DNA of 64,000 nt from Pararheinheimera marina (GTDB lineage Bacteria; Pseudomonadota; Gammaproteobacteria; Enterobacterales; Alteromonadaceae). The notes below the pieces were generated by a model. That model searched no databases and had not been told where the DNA came from. It saw only the letters and a list, made by a program, of their open reading frames with translations. The stretch covers positions 46,135-110,134 of the forward strand of contig NZ_JBHSGB010000003.1 in NCBI RefSeq assembly GCF_042654345.1, written 5' to 3'. Position 1 is the first letter of the stretch; each line of letters begins with the position of its first letter. Below are positions 45,813 through 55,522 of the stretch, piece by piece. A program made the position numbers and the translations under genes.

Positions 45813-47405
45813 TTATAACTCCTCAGCTTCAATGTAGTCATCATCCAGGCTGAATTTGTACTGTGCAGACTCTGAACTTATTAGCAATTCGCTTGATTCG
45901 CGGGCGATAAGGGCAATTTTGCTGGCGACTTCATTAAGCAGAATAACTGCACTACGGTCATTCTTACTCGGCCGGTATCCGGCATTAATCCGTTCTAACA
46001 GCTCAAATAAGTTAATGTTGATCTCTATAGCTAACACCTCATCCCCAACTTTAAGCTGAGCCACAAAAGCATGTTGCTTAACTACTGAATTAGCTTTAAT
46101 TGCCACTATTTCAGGTTTTAAATCAAGCTGTGCCGCTATTTTGTATGTATCAAGTTGTGCTACCAAAAACTGTTTATTAGAAAGCTGTGGAGCATTACGG
46201 TTAATATAGAGGCGCAGCGCAGATATTAGCTGCTTGTTATAAAAGACTTTTAGTTTTTCCCGACATGCTGGCGTGTCTTCATAAAACACATGCAAACGAT
46301 AAACATCGAGATAGTCTTTTAGCAGGCGCTGCGCAAAATCATGCTGAAACTGCTGAGGGAAATTAGCCGCTAATTCGCTATTTTTCAGGATGTAAAACAA
46401 CCTGATATATGACTTTGGATTCGAAAGGTGGGGAAGACCATATTTTTCTGTGACTTCAGTACAAAACGCATCAAATTGCTCATTTTCCAGTTTAAGATCT
46501 GCTGCCATTAAAAAGCGGTCTATCGCTTTTGTACGAAGCAATGCAGGGTCAAACTCCACCAACTTATCGGCTAGCTCATTATCACCACCGCTAAACAGGT
46601 TATCGAACAAATAGCCCGCACCAGTAAGGAGTTGATAGACAAAATCTAACAGCCCTCTGGCGGTAAGAAATTGATCTCGTACCAAGCGCGCTTTAAACAG
46701 CAACTCAACGATAACGTCCTGTACCTCAGCTAAGCACAGTAGGCGATAATTTATAACCAGACGTAGGCTGTCAGCATCCAGCTGATTGGCGCTCTCTTGC
46801 TGAAAAGTTTTGAACAACAACGAGTTGGCTGATGTTATACGGGCCAATATCTTGCGGGCAAAATCGGCCTGGATTCCGTTTGGGGTGATTTGGAATTTCG
46901 GATAATCTTCAAAGTTGACGAAGGTAAAACCCGCCATTTGTGTCTTATTGTGCTGATACGCTTTTATCGCAGATTTGAAAAGCGTATTTCGCCCTTCTTG
47001 CTCGTAGTTACCGAGCATGCCGACATTAATGCCGACAACTAGAGAAAACTCACCTTGCTCAAATTCGTCAAACAGCTTATCCAGGGTTTGCACTGCATTT
47101 TCGTGCGGGTCAAAACTGTGGGTAGCATCAAAGTGAAAACGAACATGCTCACACGCTTTCTTTTTAGATTGGACCAGTAATTCAGACTTACCATCACCAC
47201 TACTGCCACGTAAGAAAAAAACCTGCCTAGGTGCTGAGTTTAATAAAGTAATGACTTCGTCGACTTTATGCTCAATCGGCATGGTGACGTACAAGTCCAT
47301 CTTGATTTGATCAAGCGGGTTGTGCGGCTCAGTATATTTATTCTCAGTCGAAACTGCATAAGGTGAGGATTTGGAAAGGACTCCAAGAACTTCTCTAAGC
47401 CGCAT
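45813..47405 (-). CDS. dptF: Phosphorothioation-dependent restriction protein DptF
   Basis: 530 aa. It begins MRLREVLGVLSKSSPYAVST, characteristic of DptF, and has a P-loop RGSSGDGKSELL (~65-76). It is an ATPase-like component of the restriction complex. First gene of the leftward operon dptF-dptG-dptH-small gene. Its start lies ~210 bp from the tRNA-Arg gene, marking the right end of the island. Confidence 0.9.
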   Translation of the reverse strand: MRLREVLGVLSKSSPYAVSTENKYTEPHNPLDQIKMDLYVTMPIEHKVDEVITLLNSAPRQVFFLRGSSGDGKSELLVQSKKKACEHVRFHFDATHSFDPHENAVQTLDKLFDEFEQGEFSLVVGINVGMLGNYEQEGRNTLFKSAIKAYQHNKTQMAGFTFVNFEDYPKFQITPNGIQADFARKILARITSANSLLFKTFQQESANQLDADSLRLVINYRLLCLAEVQDVIVELLFKARLVRDQFLTARGLLDFVYQLLTGAGYLFDNLFSGGDNELADKLVEFDPALLRTKAIDRFLMAADLKLENEQFDAFCTEVTEKYGLPHLSNPKSYIRLFYILKNSELAANFPQQFQHDFAQRLLKDYLDVYRLHVFYEDTPACREKLKVFYNKQLISALRLYINRNAPQLSNKQFLVAQLDTYKIAAQLDLKPEIVAIKANSVVKQHAFVAQLKVGDEVLAIEININLFELLERINAGYRPSKNDRSAVILLNEVASKIALIARESSELLISSESAQYKFSLDDDYIEAEEL

Positions 47406-47551
47406 ATAGTGAACTACCTTATTGATTTAAGCGGCTTTGTTACCGCTCCCTGGTAAACAATATGGATTTGAGATTACCATAAAAGGTACTGAGGGCAAGG
47501 GTCAAAATTTAGCTGAAAGTGCAGACTCGAAAAATATGAAAAGTCACAATA

Positions 47552-47569
47552 TGGTCACCGTTTGGTCAC
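47552..47569. repeat. Direct TGGTCAC repeat at the island/tRNA border
   Basis: TGGTCAC at 47552-47558 and 47563-47569, spaced 11 bp (one helical turn), lies between dptF and the tRNA-Arg terminator. It may be an integrase arm site or an operator for dptF. Tentative. Confidence 0.35.
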
Positions 47570-47576
47570 AGGGCAT

Positions 47577-47608
47577 AAAAAAACCACTTGAGTTGCCTCT
47601 AAGTGGTT
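47577..47608 (-). terminator. Terminator of tRNA-Arg
   Basis: An 8-bp stem (AACCACTT / AAGTGGTT) is followed on the minus strand by seven T. It lies just after the tRNA 3' end. Confidence 0.8.
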
Positions 47609-47616
47609 AATTTAAT

Positions 47617-47693
<77 letters not shown>

Positions 47694-47910
47694 GCGACGC
47701 TGGGCATTTTATGGAGCTTTGTTATTAATGTCCAGCCAGCTGATTAGTTTAATAGCGCCGCCTGAGTGTGATGGCACAAAAAACCAGCAACACGGCAACA
47801 GTAGCTTCAGTTGACCGGGCGCAAAACAGCGCACAAAAAATACACAAAACCCTTTTCTGTGGTCGCCCATGCCGTTAACGTAATGAAAAGCCCCGGGAAA
47901 AGGATTTTCT

Positions 47911-49473
47911 ATGTCTGCACTCTATTTACTCACTGCTCTGTTTCCTGTGCTAAGCATTTTGTTTCTGCTGGCGGTGCTGCAACTTTCAGCCCGCCTCGCT
48001 ATGGCTATTGGTTTAGCAGGAACCGCGCTGCTGGCTGCGTTGGTCTGGCGGGTTCAGTGGTTGCAGCTGGCTGCGGCGGTGCTGGAAGGCTGGGTGATTG
48101 CCTGCTCTGTGTTGTGGATTGTGTTTGGCGCCATGCTGCTGTTGCACCAGCTGCAGCAGCAAGGCCGCTTTGACCTGATCCGGCAGAGTTTTTGCCAGCT
48201 CACAGCCGATCCCCGGCAACAGCTGTTGCTGGTGGGCTTTCTGTTGGTGGCCTTTCTGGAAGGTGTGGCTGGTTTTGGCACTCCTGCCGCCATTGCCGCG
48301 CCCTTACTGGTCAGCCTGGGTTTTCAGCCGCTGGCGGCAGTCACGCTCGCGCTGATTGCCGATTCTGTGCCTGTGTCATTTGGTGCCATCGGCACCCCGG
48401 TGCTGGTGGGTATTGCGCAGGGCATAGACACACCTCTGGCGGTGCAGGACATTGCAGTACAGGCCGCCAGCATTGATCTGTTGGCAGCGCCTTGGATCCC
48501 TGTCTATATGCTGGCGCTGTATTGCCGGTTTTTCAGTGCCGAAAAAAGTTGGCGTTATTTCTGGCCTGCGCTGCCCTGGGCTTTGTGTTGTGGAGTGATT
48601 TATGCGCTCAGTGCCTGGCTGGCCGCCCGCTGGCTCGGGCCTGAGTTTCCTACAGTGCTGGCCGCCCTCAGCACTATGGTGCTGCTGGCTGTGATATTGA
48701 AGTTACGCCAGCAGCGTCACACCACAGCGAACGTCTCAATGAACGGCGCAGTAAACAGCACTGCACGGCAACTCATAGCTGCCTGGCTGCCTTATCTGTG
48801 TCTGATCAGCCTGTTGGTCCTGAGCCGGTTACCCGAGCTGCCAGTGAAAAACTGGCTGCAAAGTTACCAGTGGCAGTTTGATGCGCTGCTTGGCAGCGCC
48901 ATTTCCACCAGCCTGCAGCCTTTGTATTTACCCGGCACTTTGTTTGTCCTGACTGTGCTGCTGTTTTTGCCGAAAAACCGCAGTGCGGCCCCGCAGTTAC
49001 TGGCTTTATGCCGGCAAAGCCTGCAAAAAATTGGCCCGGCCGCCCTGACACTGGCCAGCGCCGTCCCTATGGTGCGGGTATTTATTCATTCAGATTTAAA
49101 TCAGTCTGGTTTACCGGCCATGCCAGTTTATCTGGCGGACTGGGCCGCCGGTCATTTGCAGCAGCTGTGGCTGTGGTGCGCCCCGGTGTTGGGCGCTTTA
49201 GGGTCTTTTATTGCAGGCTCCGCCACTTTTTCCAACCTGATGTTTGCCCAGCTGCAGCTTGAAGTGGCCGCTCAGGCCGGGGTCGCTCCTCAATTGGTAT
49301 TAGCGCTGCAAATGCTTGGCGCCAATGCCGGCAATATGATTTGTGTGGTGAATATTGTGGCGGCCTGCGCCGTGGTGAAACTGCAGCAGCAGGAAGGCAA
49401 AATACTGCGCTACACCCTGCTGCCTATGCTGCTTTACCTGCTGCTGGTCGGTACAGCCAGCCACTGGTTTTAA
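47911..49473 (+). CDS. L-lactate permease family transporter
   Basis: 520 aa with about 13 membrane spans and the LctP-family signature stretches FLEGVAGFGTPAAIAAPLL, ADSVPVSFGAIGTPV and GALGSFIAGSATFSNLMF. It imports lactate or a similar 2-hydroxy acid with protons across the inner membrane. AGGA 7 nt before ATG 47911. Stands alone, next to tRNA-Arg. Usual length is ~550, so this is a compact member; substrate is inferred from family. Confidence 0.88.
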   Translation: MSALYLLTALFPVLSILFLLAVLQLSARLAMAIGLAGTALLAALVWRVQWLQLAAAVLEGWVIACSVLWIVFGAMLLLHQLQQQGRFDLIRQSFCQLTADPRQQLLLVGFLLVAFLEGVAGFGTPAAIAAPLLVSLGFQPLAAVTLALIADSVPVSFGAIGTPVLVGIAQGIDTPLAVQDIAVQAASIDLLAAPWIPVYMLALYCRFFSAEKSWRYFWPALPWALCCGVIYALSAWLAARWLGPEFPTVLAALSTMVLLAVILKLRQQRHTTANVSMNGAVNSTARQLIAAWLPYLCLISLLVLSRLPELPVKNWLQSYQWQFDALLGSAISTSLQPLYLPGTLFVLTVLLFLPKNRSAAPQLLALCRQSLQKIGPAALTLASAVPMVRVFIHSDLNQSGLPAMPVYLADWAAGHLQQLWLWCAPVLGALGSFIAGSATFSNLMFAQLQLEVAAQAGVAPQLVLALQMLGANAGNMICVVNIVAACAVVKLQQQEGKILRYTLLPMLLYLLLVGTASHWF

Positions 49474-49633
49474 CGCCAAATCTAAGGACTGGCAGCGACG
49501 GCAGGAAGAATCGTCTAATGCTTCATAGACTTAACTTAACAATTGCATTATCATTTTTTTCAGAATAATAACGCCCCTTACTCTTAGATTTACCAACCAT
49601 AATTACACCACGTTTTAGGCTGGAGCCCCCCTA

Positions 49634-51553
49634 ATGAGTATCCAACATAAGTTTATGAGCATAATCGCCGGGTTTATCCTGGTGATTACAGTGCTTTGTC
49701 TGGTCCTGGTCGCAAGCCTGCGACAGCAAGAAATCCGTGAAGAATTAGACCAGCAAATCGCTCAGCAAAGCCGCGAAGTGTTAACGGCGCTGCAATTGAC
49801 TGACTCTCAGTTAACAGCCAGGGTGCAAAGCAGCATTAAACTGTTGCTGCACCGGATTAAACAGCAAGGTGCAGTCAGCTCAGGCAGCAACACCCAGGTA
49901 GGGCAGGAGTCTGTGCCTGATTTACTGATAGGCAATCAGCCACAGGCCAATCAATTTCAGTTAGTGGATGATCTGACTGACATTATGGACGGCACCGCTA
50001 CCCTGTTCAGCCGCACTGGCGACCGCTTTATCCGGGTTTCCACCAATGTGCAGACAGAAAATGGCCGGGCCACTGGCACTGAACTGGCACCAGCCGGGGC
50101 CGCTGCCAAAGCCATTTTGCAGCAACAGCCTTTTTATGGTGCGGTGGACATTCTGGGCCACCCTTATGTCACCGCCTATGAACCACTGAACGACCCCTCT
50201 GGTAACACCATTGGTATTGCTTATGTCGGTTACAAAGCCGATTTAGACCAGTTAAATAAATTGATCAGCAGCAGTCGTATTCTCAGCCGCGGTTTTATTG
50301 CGTTGCAGGACGCCAAAGGCCAGCTCAGAACTCATTCCGATCACTACAAGAATGCAGAAATTGAAGCCATTCTGAAGCAACCGGAAGACTGGCACCTGGT
50401 GCAGCAAAACTTTGCCCCCTGGGGCTATAAAGTCACCCTGGCCTACCCGGATGAAGAACTGAATGCGTTAATCCGTTACAGCGTGTTAAGTATTGGCGCC
50501 GTGATCCTGCTAATTACAGCAGTGCTGCTGCTGACTATCTACTGGCTGTTAAAGCAAGTGGTGGTCAGCCGGGTGCAGGCGACTATTCAGGCGCTGACGG
50601 CCATTACCCAGGGTGAAGGCGATTTAACCCGCCGTTTCTCCACCTACAGCGCTGACGAATTTGGTGCTATGGCGAAAAGCTTTGACACCCTGCTGGACCA
50701 GCTGCATCAGATGGTTGAACAACTGGGTGGCCAATCCAACCAAATGGCTGCTTCCGCCTTGCAACTGACGACTATATCCACCCATTCCGAACAGGAAATG
50801 GCACAGTTGCATCAACAAATTGCCGACACCTCCTCTACCACGGGCCAGCTGTATGATTTGTCCGCCCAGGTCAGTGCGAATACCGATCAGGCCAGACAAA
50901 GCAGTCTGCAGGTGTCACAGGTGATGGCGCAGTCCCGTCAGTCACTGCGGCAGCTGGAGCAAAGCACTCAGCAACAATACCAGGACATGGAGCAGACCGA
51001 ACAGGCCATTTCTCAACTGGTTAATGCCAGCAATCAAATTGGCTCTGTGTTGGATGTGATCAGTAATATTGCCGAACAAACCAACCTGCTGGCGCTGAAT
51101 GCCGCTATTGAAGCGGCACGGGCTGGCGATCAGGGCCGCGGCTTCAGCGTGGTGGCTGACGAGGTGCGTTCTTTAGCGGCCCGCACTCAGTCTTCCACCG
51201 TTGAAATCAAAGGCATGATTGAGCAGTTACAACAAGGTGTCCATCAGGTCCACTCGCTGAATAACCATTACCAGCAAGGCCTGCAAGCCAGTACTGAGCA
51301 ATTAAATAATGCCTGCTCTGCGCTTGGCCAGGCCATGCAGTCGGCGGAAGAAATTGCCACGCTCAATACCGGTATCAGTGAACTGGCGTCGCAGCAAAAT
51401 GGCATTGCCAGCACTGTGGAGCGGCAAGCCGAACAAATGCTGCACCTGGTGCAAAACCACAAACAAAATGTCAGCAGCACCCAACAAGCCAGCCATGCAG
51501 TCAGCCAGCTGGCTGCAGAGCTGAAGGCCATTCTGGGCCGTTACCGCATTTAA
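49634..51553 (+). CDS. Methyl-accepting chemotaxis protein with Cache sensor
   Basis: 639 aa. First membrane span ~10-30, a periplasmic Cache-type sensor (~35-275; GTATLFSRTGDRFIRVSTNV and GRGFIALQDAKGQLRTHS are Cache_3/Cache_2-like), second span ~288-308, HAMP (~310-365), then the cytoplasmic hairpin with the tip IEQTNLLALNAAIEAARAG followed by GFSVVADEVRSLA. It signals to CheA/CheW. The ligand is unknown; the adjacent lactate permease hints at an organic acid. Followed by a strong terminator at 51572. Confidence 0.92.
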   Translation: MSIQHKFMSIIAGFILVITVLCLVLVASLRQQEIREELDQQIAQQSREVLTALQLTDSQLTARVQSSIKLLLHRIKQQGAVSSGSNTQVGQESVPDLLIGNQPQANQFQLVDDLTDIMDGTATLFSRTGDRFIRVSTNVQTENGRATGTELAPAGAAAKAILQQQPFYGAVDILGHPYVTAYEPLNDPSGNTIGIAYVGYKADLDQLNKLISSSRILSRGFIALQDAKGQLRTHSDHYKNAEIEAILKQPEDWHLVQQNFAPWGYKVTLAYPDEELNALIRYSVLSIGAVILLITAVLLLTIYWLLKQVVVSRVQATIQALTAITQGEGDLTRRFSTYSADEFGAMAKSFDTLLDQLHQMVEQLGGQSNQMAASALQLTTISTHSEQEMAQLHQQIADTSSTTGQLYDLSAQVSANTDQARQSSLQVSQVMAQSRQSLRQLEQSTQQQYQDMEQTEQAISQLVNASNQIGSVLDVISNIAEQTNLLALNAAIEAARAGDQGRGFSVVADEVRSLAARTQSSTVEIKGMIEQLQQGVHQVHSLNNHYQQGLQASTEQLNNACSALGQAMQSAEEIATLNTGISELASQQNGIASTVERQAEQMLHLVQNHKQNVSSTQQASHAVSQLAAELKAILGRYRI

Positions 51554-51571
51554 ACTGTGGTGCGAAACATC

Positions 51572-51600
51572 AAAAAAGCCGGGGCAACCCGGCTTTTTTT
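51572..51600. terminator. Bidirectional terminator
   Basis: AAAAAAGCCGGG-GCAA-CCCGGCTTTTTTT: a GC stem with a tetraloop, A and T tracts on both sides, between the converging chemoreceptor and CadC/ToxR-like genes. Confidence 0.92.
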
Positions 51601-51602
51601 GT

Positions 51603-53603
51603 TTATTCAACGGGCTGCAGTTTTAACGACCAGATCTGCCGTTGTTGGTGGCTGTTACGGGCACACACCAGCCCCTGCTCTGCCAGCAACCGGCATTGCC
51701 GCCCTTCAGTGGTCAGCCGTTGTGGCTCACCTTGCCCCAAGGGCTGCAACCACCAGCTTCCGTTGTACTGCGCCAACAGCTGCTGGCCCTGCAACTGCCA
51801 GTTCTGCCAGCCGTGCACCGGAAAATCCTCCAGCACCAGCCCGGCGCTCTGACCGGGCCGCCAGCGGAATAAACCTGGCTTAGAGAACGCTGTGTAGTAA
51901 TAAAACCCCTGCTGGTCAGGCCCCTGAACGCTGTAGCCTTCAGCGGGTGGCAGCAGTTCTGGCCCGGCAGCGCCGGGTTCAAGGCGGAACAAACGCCAGA
52001 TCCCTTGTTGCAGCGCACTGAACAACACGGCACCATCTGTTGCAAATGCAGCGTAATGCACCACAGAGCTATCTTTAACCAGCTGCTGCCAGCTTTGCTG
52101 CTGCCAAAGAAACAAGGTGTCATTGGCCGCCAGCAGCAGAGCCTTGCCATCCGGCGACCAGCTCAGTGCCGAGACAAATTGCAAAGGCTCCGGCACAGGC
52201 AATGGCTCTGCCGCCATGCCTTGTTTCTGGCGAAACAGCTGAGTGCCTTGACTGTTCGCCGCGACGAAAGCCAGAGTCCCGTCGGGACTGACGGCCGGGC
52301 TGCTGAACCTGCCTGCGCTTTGCGGGTACAACGCCAGCTGTTGGCCGCTAAAACTGTGGCTTTCAATCTGGCTCAGGTAATCAAAACGTTCTGCCAGCAG
52401 CTTGCCTGACTCCAGCAGACCAAACCTCGACCAGCCAGCTTCCTGCTTTAGCAACTGCAAATGGCCATCAGTCAGGCTCAGCAGGTACACCGCCTGTGCA
52501 GTGGTCAGCAGCAGCTGCTCCGGCTGCAGCCAGAGCACTGAAGTCGGCATTAATGCCAAAGGTAGTTGCTGCAGCACGCGACCTTCTGCATCCAGCCGCT
52601 TTAACAGCACTTGTTGACCATCCTGGTATTCCAGCAGCACCAGCTGATCTTCTGCTGCCGACAAGGCAAACAGGTAATGACCCGAGCCATTGCCTGCCGC
52701 CAGCGGTTGCGTCAACTGCCGGCGCTGGCCACTGGCCAGGTGCAAGGCATGTAATGCATAAGGAGCCGAAATGTCAGGCCGTTCATTAAAATACAGCCAG
52801 CCTGATGAGGCGGCGTACGCCAGTTGGTTAGCCGATGCCTGTGGGCAGGGGCTGAGCGGCTGGCTTTGGCCTGTGTTCAAGTCCAGCCAGACCAGCTCGC
52901 ACTGGCGCTGCTCGGCATTCGACCAGCGCACGGCCACGGCGGTATCTTCATCGATCAGCGCAAAATCCAGATACAGAAACGAGTCGGCAGTAACGGCTTT
53001 AGCCACTGTTCCCTGTTGCAGCCAGAGTTGCAGCGGTTCCTGTGGTTCTGCCCTGTGTAAAAACCACAACTTTTGCGGCCCTTGTGCCAGCGCTTTGTAG
53101 CTTTCACCAGCCAGCCGGGTCAGCGGCTCCGCATCGCTCAGCTGATACTGTGGTGGCTTGGCCGGCCATAGCAGTATCAGCGCCAACAGCAGAGCCAAAC
53201 CAGGCAGCACAGCCCCCCATAGCCCCCAACGAACTCTGGACCGCTGCTGCGACGGCTTCGGTGCCGGCAATTCAGCTTCCGGTGACATGCTGTCAGTCAG
53301 CGGCGTCACGCCGGTCATCTGATAGCCCAGCTTACTGACAGTGCGCAAATACACTGGTTGTTTTGGCTCGGGCTCCAGCAGTTTGCGTAGCTCAGCCACA
53401 GCGCGGTTTACCGCCGCATCACTGACAATACGGCCTTGCCAGACCTGGTCTATCAGTTCCTGCCGGCTGATGGCCCGGTCGGGCTGCTGGCAGAAATACA
53501 GCAGCAAGGCATAGATTTTGGGTTCGCAGTGCAACCACTGTCCGTCTTTTTCCAGTTGTGCGCTGCGCTGACAGAGCCGGACAGCGCCTATCTGATAGTC
53601 CAT
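51603..53603 (-). CDS. Membrane-bound CadC/ToxR-like regulator with beta-propeller
   Basis: 666 aa. Residues ~3-98 are an OmpR/PhoB-type winged helix (EPKIYALLLYF, SRQELIDQVW, VNRAVAELRKLL, TVSKLGYQM). A membrane span is at ~130-150 (AVLPGLALLLALILLWP). The periplasmic C-terminus is a WD40/TolB-like propeller (SWSPDGKALLLAA, AVSPDGTLAFVAAN). Such proteins sense a periplasmic signal and activate promoters from the membrane. Start ATG 53603; divergent from the SGNH lipoprotein across ~120 bp, a likely target. Target genes otherwise unknown. Confidence 0.85.
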   Translation of the reverse strand: MDYQIGAVRLCQRSAQLEKDGQWLHCEPKIYALLLYFCQQPDRAISRQELIDQVWQGRIVSDAAVNRAVAELRKLLEPEPKQPVYLRTVSKLGYQMTGVTPLTDSMSPEAELPAPKPSQQRSRVRWGLWGAVLPGLALLLALILLWPAKPPQYQLSDAEPLTRLAGESYKALAQGPQKLWFLHRAEPQEPLQLWLQQGTVAKAVTADSFLYLDFALIDEDTAVAVRWSNAEQRQCELVWLDLNTGQSQPLSPCPQASANQLAYAASSGWLYFNERPDISAPYALHALHLASGQRRQLTQPLAAGNGSGHYLFALSAAEDQLVLLEYQDGQQVLLKRLDAEGRVLQQLPLALMPTSVLWLQPEQLLLTTAQAVYLLSLTDGHLQLLKQEAGWSRFGLLESGKLLAERFDYLSQIESHSFSGQQLALYPQSAGRFSSPAVSPDGTLAFVAANSQGTQLFRQKQGMAAEPLPVPEPLQFVSALSWSPDGKALLLAANDTLFLWQQQSWQQLVKDSSVVHYAAFATDGAVLFSALQQGIWRLFRLEPGAAGPELLPPAEGYSVQGPDQQGFYYYTAFSKPGLFRWRPGQSAGLVLEDFPVHGWQNWQLQGQQLLAQYNGSWWLQPLGQGEPQRLTTEGRQCRLLAEQGLVCARNSHQQRQIWSLKLQPVE

Positions 53604-53721
53604 TGCAAACCCATGATTTTATTTGAAATTACTATTTCATTATTAAAAGATTGTTGCTTGATTGTCGACGCTTTGCAACCGCAGTTTTAGTCTGAATCCA
53701 AGCGTTAACAGGAGTAAGTCT

Positions 53722-54537
53722 ATGCAAGGTTTTGGGGTTCAACAGGGGTTGTGGGCCGTGTCGGCATTGCTGCTGGCAGCCTGTGGTGGTGGCGGCAGCA
53801 GTCAGGCCGTTGTGCCGGGTGAAGAACCTGGCACCGGGGTTATCTCCCCTCCGGCAGCCAACCTGCAGGTGCCGGACAGGCGACAGGCCAGGCCAATCCG
53901 GGTACTGCTGATTGGCAACAGCCACGCATCCGGTGTTGCGCCTCAGTTAAGTCGTTTACTGCAGTTGGGGTTGCCAGCAAACGACAACGAACTGAGTTTT
54001 ATCGGCTTTGTGTTTCTGGACAGTGCCGCAGCCAGTAGCAGCGCCCTGCAGCAAATTCAGCAAGGTGGCTGGACTCATCTGATCCTGCAGGGCCAAAAGT
54101 ATTCACAATCCGGCATTGTCGACTACCCCACCAGCGAAACCGAGTTTTTGCTGGATAAGGGCAAAGCGGCCGGTAGCCAGACCATTCTGTTTCCCGAACA
54201 TCCACAGTATGGCGACAGCGCAGAAGGCCAGCGGGTCTACCAGTTGCATCTGGGTATAGCCCGGCAGCAATCAAGCTGTGTCGCCCCGGTAGGCCCGGTC
54301 TGGGATCTGGCCCTGCTTCAGCCCGGTGTGCCGCGACTGCACAGCAATGACGGCAATCATGCCAATGCGTTGGGTTCGTTACTTAGCGCTTATGTGTTGT
54401 ATCAGGTGATCACAGGACAAAGTGCCGAACTGCTGCCAGAACAGAGCAGCTTGCCCGGCTCAACTGCAGAGCAGGCAAAGCTGCAACAGATCACAGCTCA
54501 GTTACTGAGTAGCAAACAAAGTTGCCCTTTTGAATAA
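53722..54537 (+). CDS. SGNH/GDSL-hydrolase-like lipoprotein
   Basis: About 271 aa from ATG 53722 (AGGAG 8 nt upstream). Lipobox LLLAACGGGG (Cys ~20) and a Gly/Ser/Pro linker. The fold outline is SGNH-like: block I RVLLIGNSHASG (Ser ~76 as nucleophile), HLILQGQKYS, and the final DGNHANALGSLLSAYVLY with the Asp/His pair. The exact family (DUF4886-like or acetylesterase-like) is unclear. Exported, anchored to a membrane. Divergent from the CadC-like regulator. Confidence 0.7.
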   Translation: MQGFGVQQGLWAVSALLLAACGGGGSSQAVVPGEEPGTGVISPPAANLQVPDRRQARPIRVLLIGNSHASGVAPQLSRLLQLGLPANDNELSFIGFVFLDSAAASSSALQQIQQGGWTHLILQGQKYSQSGIVDYPTSETEFLLDKGKAAGSQTILFPEHPQYGDSAEGQRVYQLHLGIARQQSSCVAPVGPVWDLALLQPGVPRLHSNDGNHANALGSLLSAYVLYQVITGQSAELLPEQSSLPGSTAEQAKLQQITAQLLSSKQSCPFE

Positions 54538-54652
54538 GGGGAGGCTCAGCCCATCTTTAACCAGCACCTCCCCATGACGTCGTCCTGATTAAAACGCTGT
54601 CCTGCCTGGTCTGCTTATACTCAGACGTGATAACAATGAATTTGTGGGCGGT

Positions 54653-54684
54653 AACACCAGTCAGCGGTACCGACTGGTGTTTTT
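54653..54684 (+). terminator. Rho-independent terminator after the SGNH gene
   Basis: ACACCAGTC / GACTGGTGT stem around a CGGTACCG-containing loop, followed by TTTTT on the plus strand. An additional 7-bp GGGGAGG/CCTCCCC stem without a T tract lies directly after the gene at 54538-54573. Confidence 0.75.
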
Positions 54685-54685
54685 G

Positions 54686-55522
54686 TTATCTGTGCAGATG
54701 GCCAGAGCGCTCCGGCTGGTAGAGTACTTGGACTACCTGGATCTGCTGTATATCCCCATCTGGCATAGGCCAGTGGATCCGATCGCCTTCCTTTAGCCCC
54801 AACACAGCGGATCCTACAGGAGCCAGTACAGATACCTTCTGACCCGAAGCATCCAGGTCCTTTGGATACACCAGCGTCAGGCAAGGCTCTTCACCACTTT
54901 TTAATAACCTCAGCCGGATAGTGGAGTTCATAGTCACCACATTGTCAGGTACAGCAGCAGGCTCTAACACTGTGGCTCTGTTTAACTCAGGTTCAAGGGC
55001 CAGCCGGCTGGGATCTGAGGCTGACAAGCTCCGGAGTAATAGTTCTAAACGGTCCAGATCCAAACTGGACAAGGTTAATTCAGGCAACATTGGATTCATC
55101 ATTTTCTCCTGCACTGGGGTAAAGGTAAAAGCAGGCGGATGTTTCACCGCCATCAAATCACATAGCAAAAATCGCATAGAGCGGCGAAGCAGCCGCAGCT
55201 GAGCGACCTCGCCGACATTTTTACCCAGCAACACTGCGCCTAAGGGAGACAACACGGAAATAAAGCCGCGAACCGGATCGGCCTGTTGTGGGTACACTAA
55301 TGTCAGCCAAGCTTCGGTCTGATCGGATAAATTCAGTACACGCGCAGAACAACCCGGCAACATACCGCTTTCAGTTAACGATGTGCGTTTTTTGTGCTGA
55401 TGCAATTCCAGCTGCTGCAACAGCTGCTGCAATTGCCATGGGGGCAAAGGTTGGATCGCTGAGGCCGCCAGCCAAAACATAGCTGACGCATCGGTAGAAC
55501 CCGATTTTTTCTTAATAAACAT
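54686..55522 (-). CDS. Tandem Rnk/GreA-C-terminal-like protein
   Basis: About 278 aa containing two copies of the FKBP-like GreA/GreB C-terminal domain. Copy 1 is near 40-120 (SARVLNLSDQTEAWLTLVYP, ISVLSPLGAVLLGKNVGE). Copy 2 is near 200-275 (STIRLRLLKSGEEPCLTLVYP, VSVLAPVGSAVLGLKEGDRI). This is the core of Rnk (regulator of nucleoside diphosphate kinase), which binds RNA polymerase. Normal Rnk has one copy, ~135 aa, so this is a doubled form. No N-terminal Gre coiled coil. ATG 55522 is preferred (GGAA 7 nt upstream). Confidence 0.78.
   Translation of the reverse strand: MFIKKKSGSTDASAMFWLAASAIQPLPPWQLQQLLQQLELHQHKKRTSLTESGMLPGCSARVLNLSDQTEAWLTLVYPQQADPVRGFISVLSPLGAVLLGKNVGEVAQLRLLRRSMRFLLCDLMAVKHPPAFTFTPVQEKMMNPMLPELTLSSLDLDRLELLLRSLSASDPSRLALEPELNRATVLEPAAVPDNVVTMNSTIRLRLLKSGEEPCLTLVYPKDLDASGQKVSVLAPVGSAVLGLKEGDRIHWPMPDGDIQQIQVVQVLYQPERSGHLHR

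Noticed and set aside
47552..47569. TGGTCAC pair as a CRISPR or iteron array
   Set aside because: Only two short copies, with no further units or spacers.
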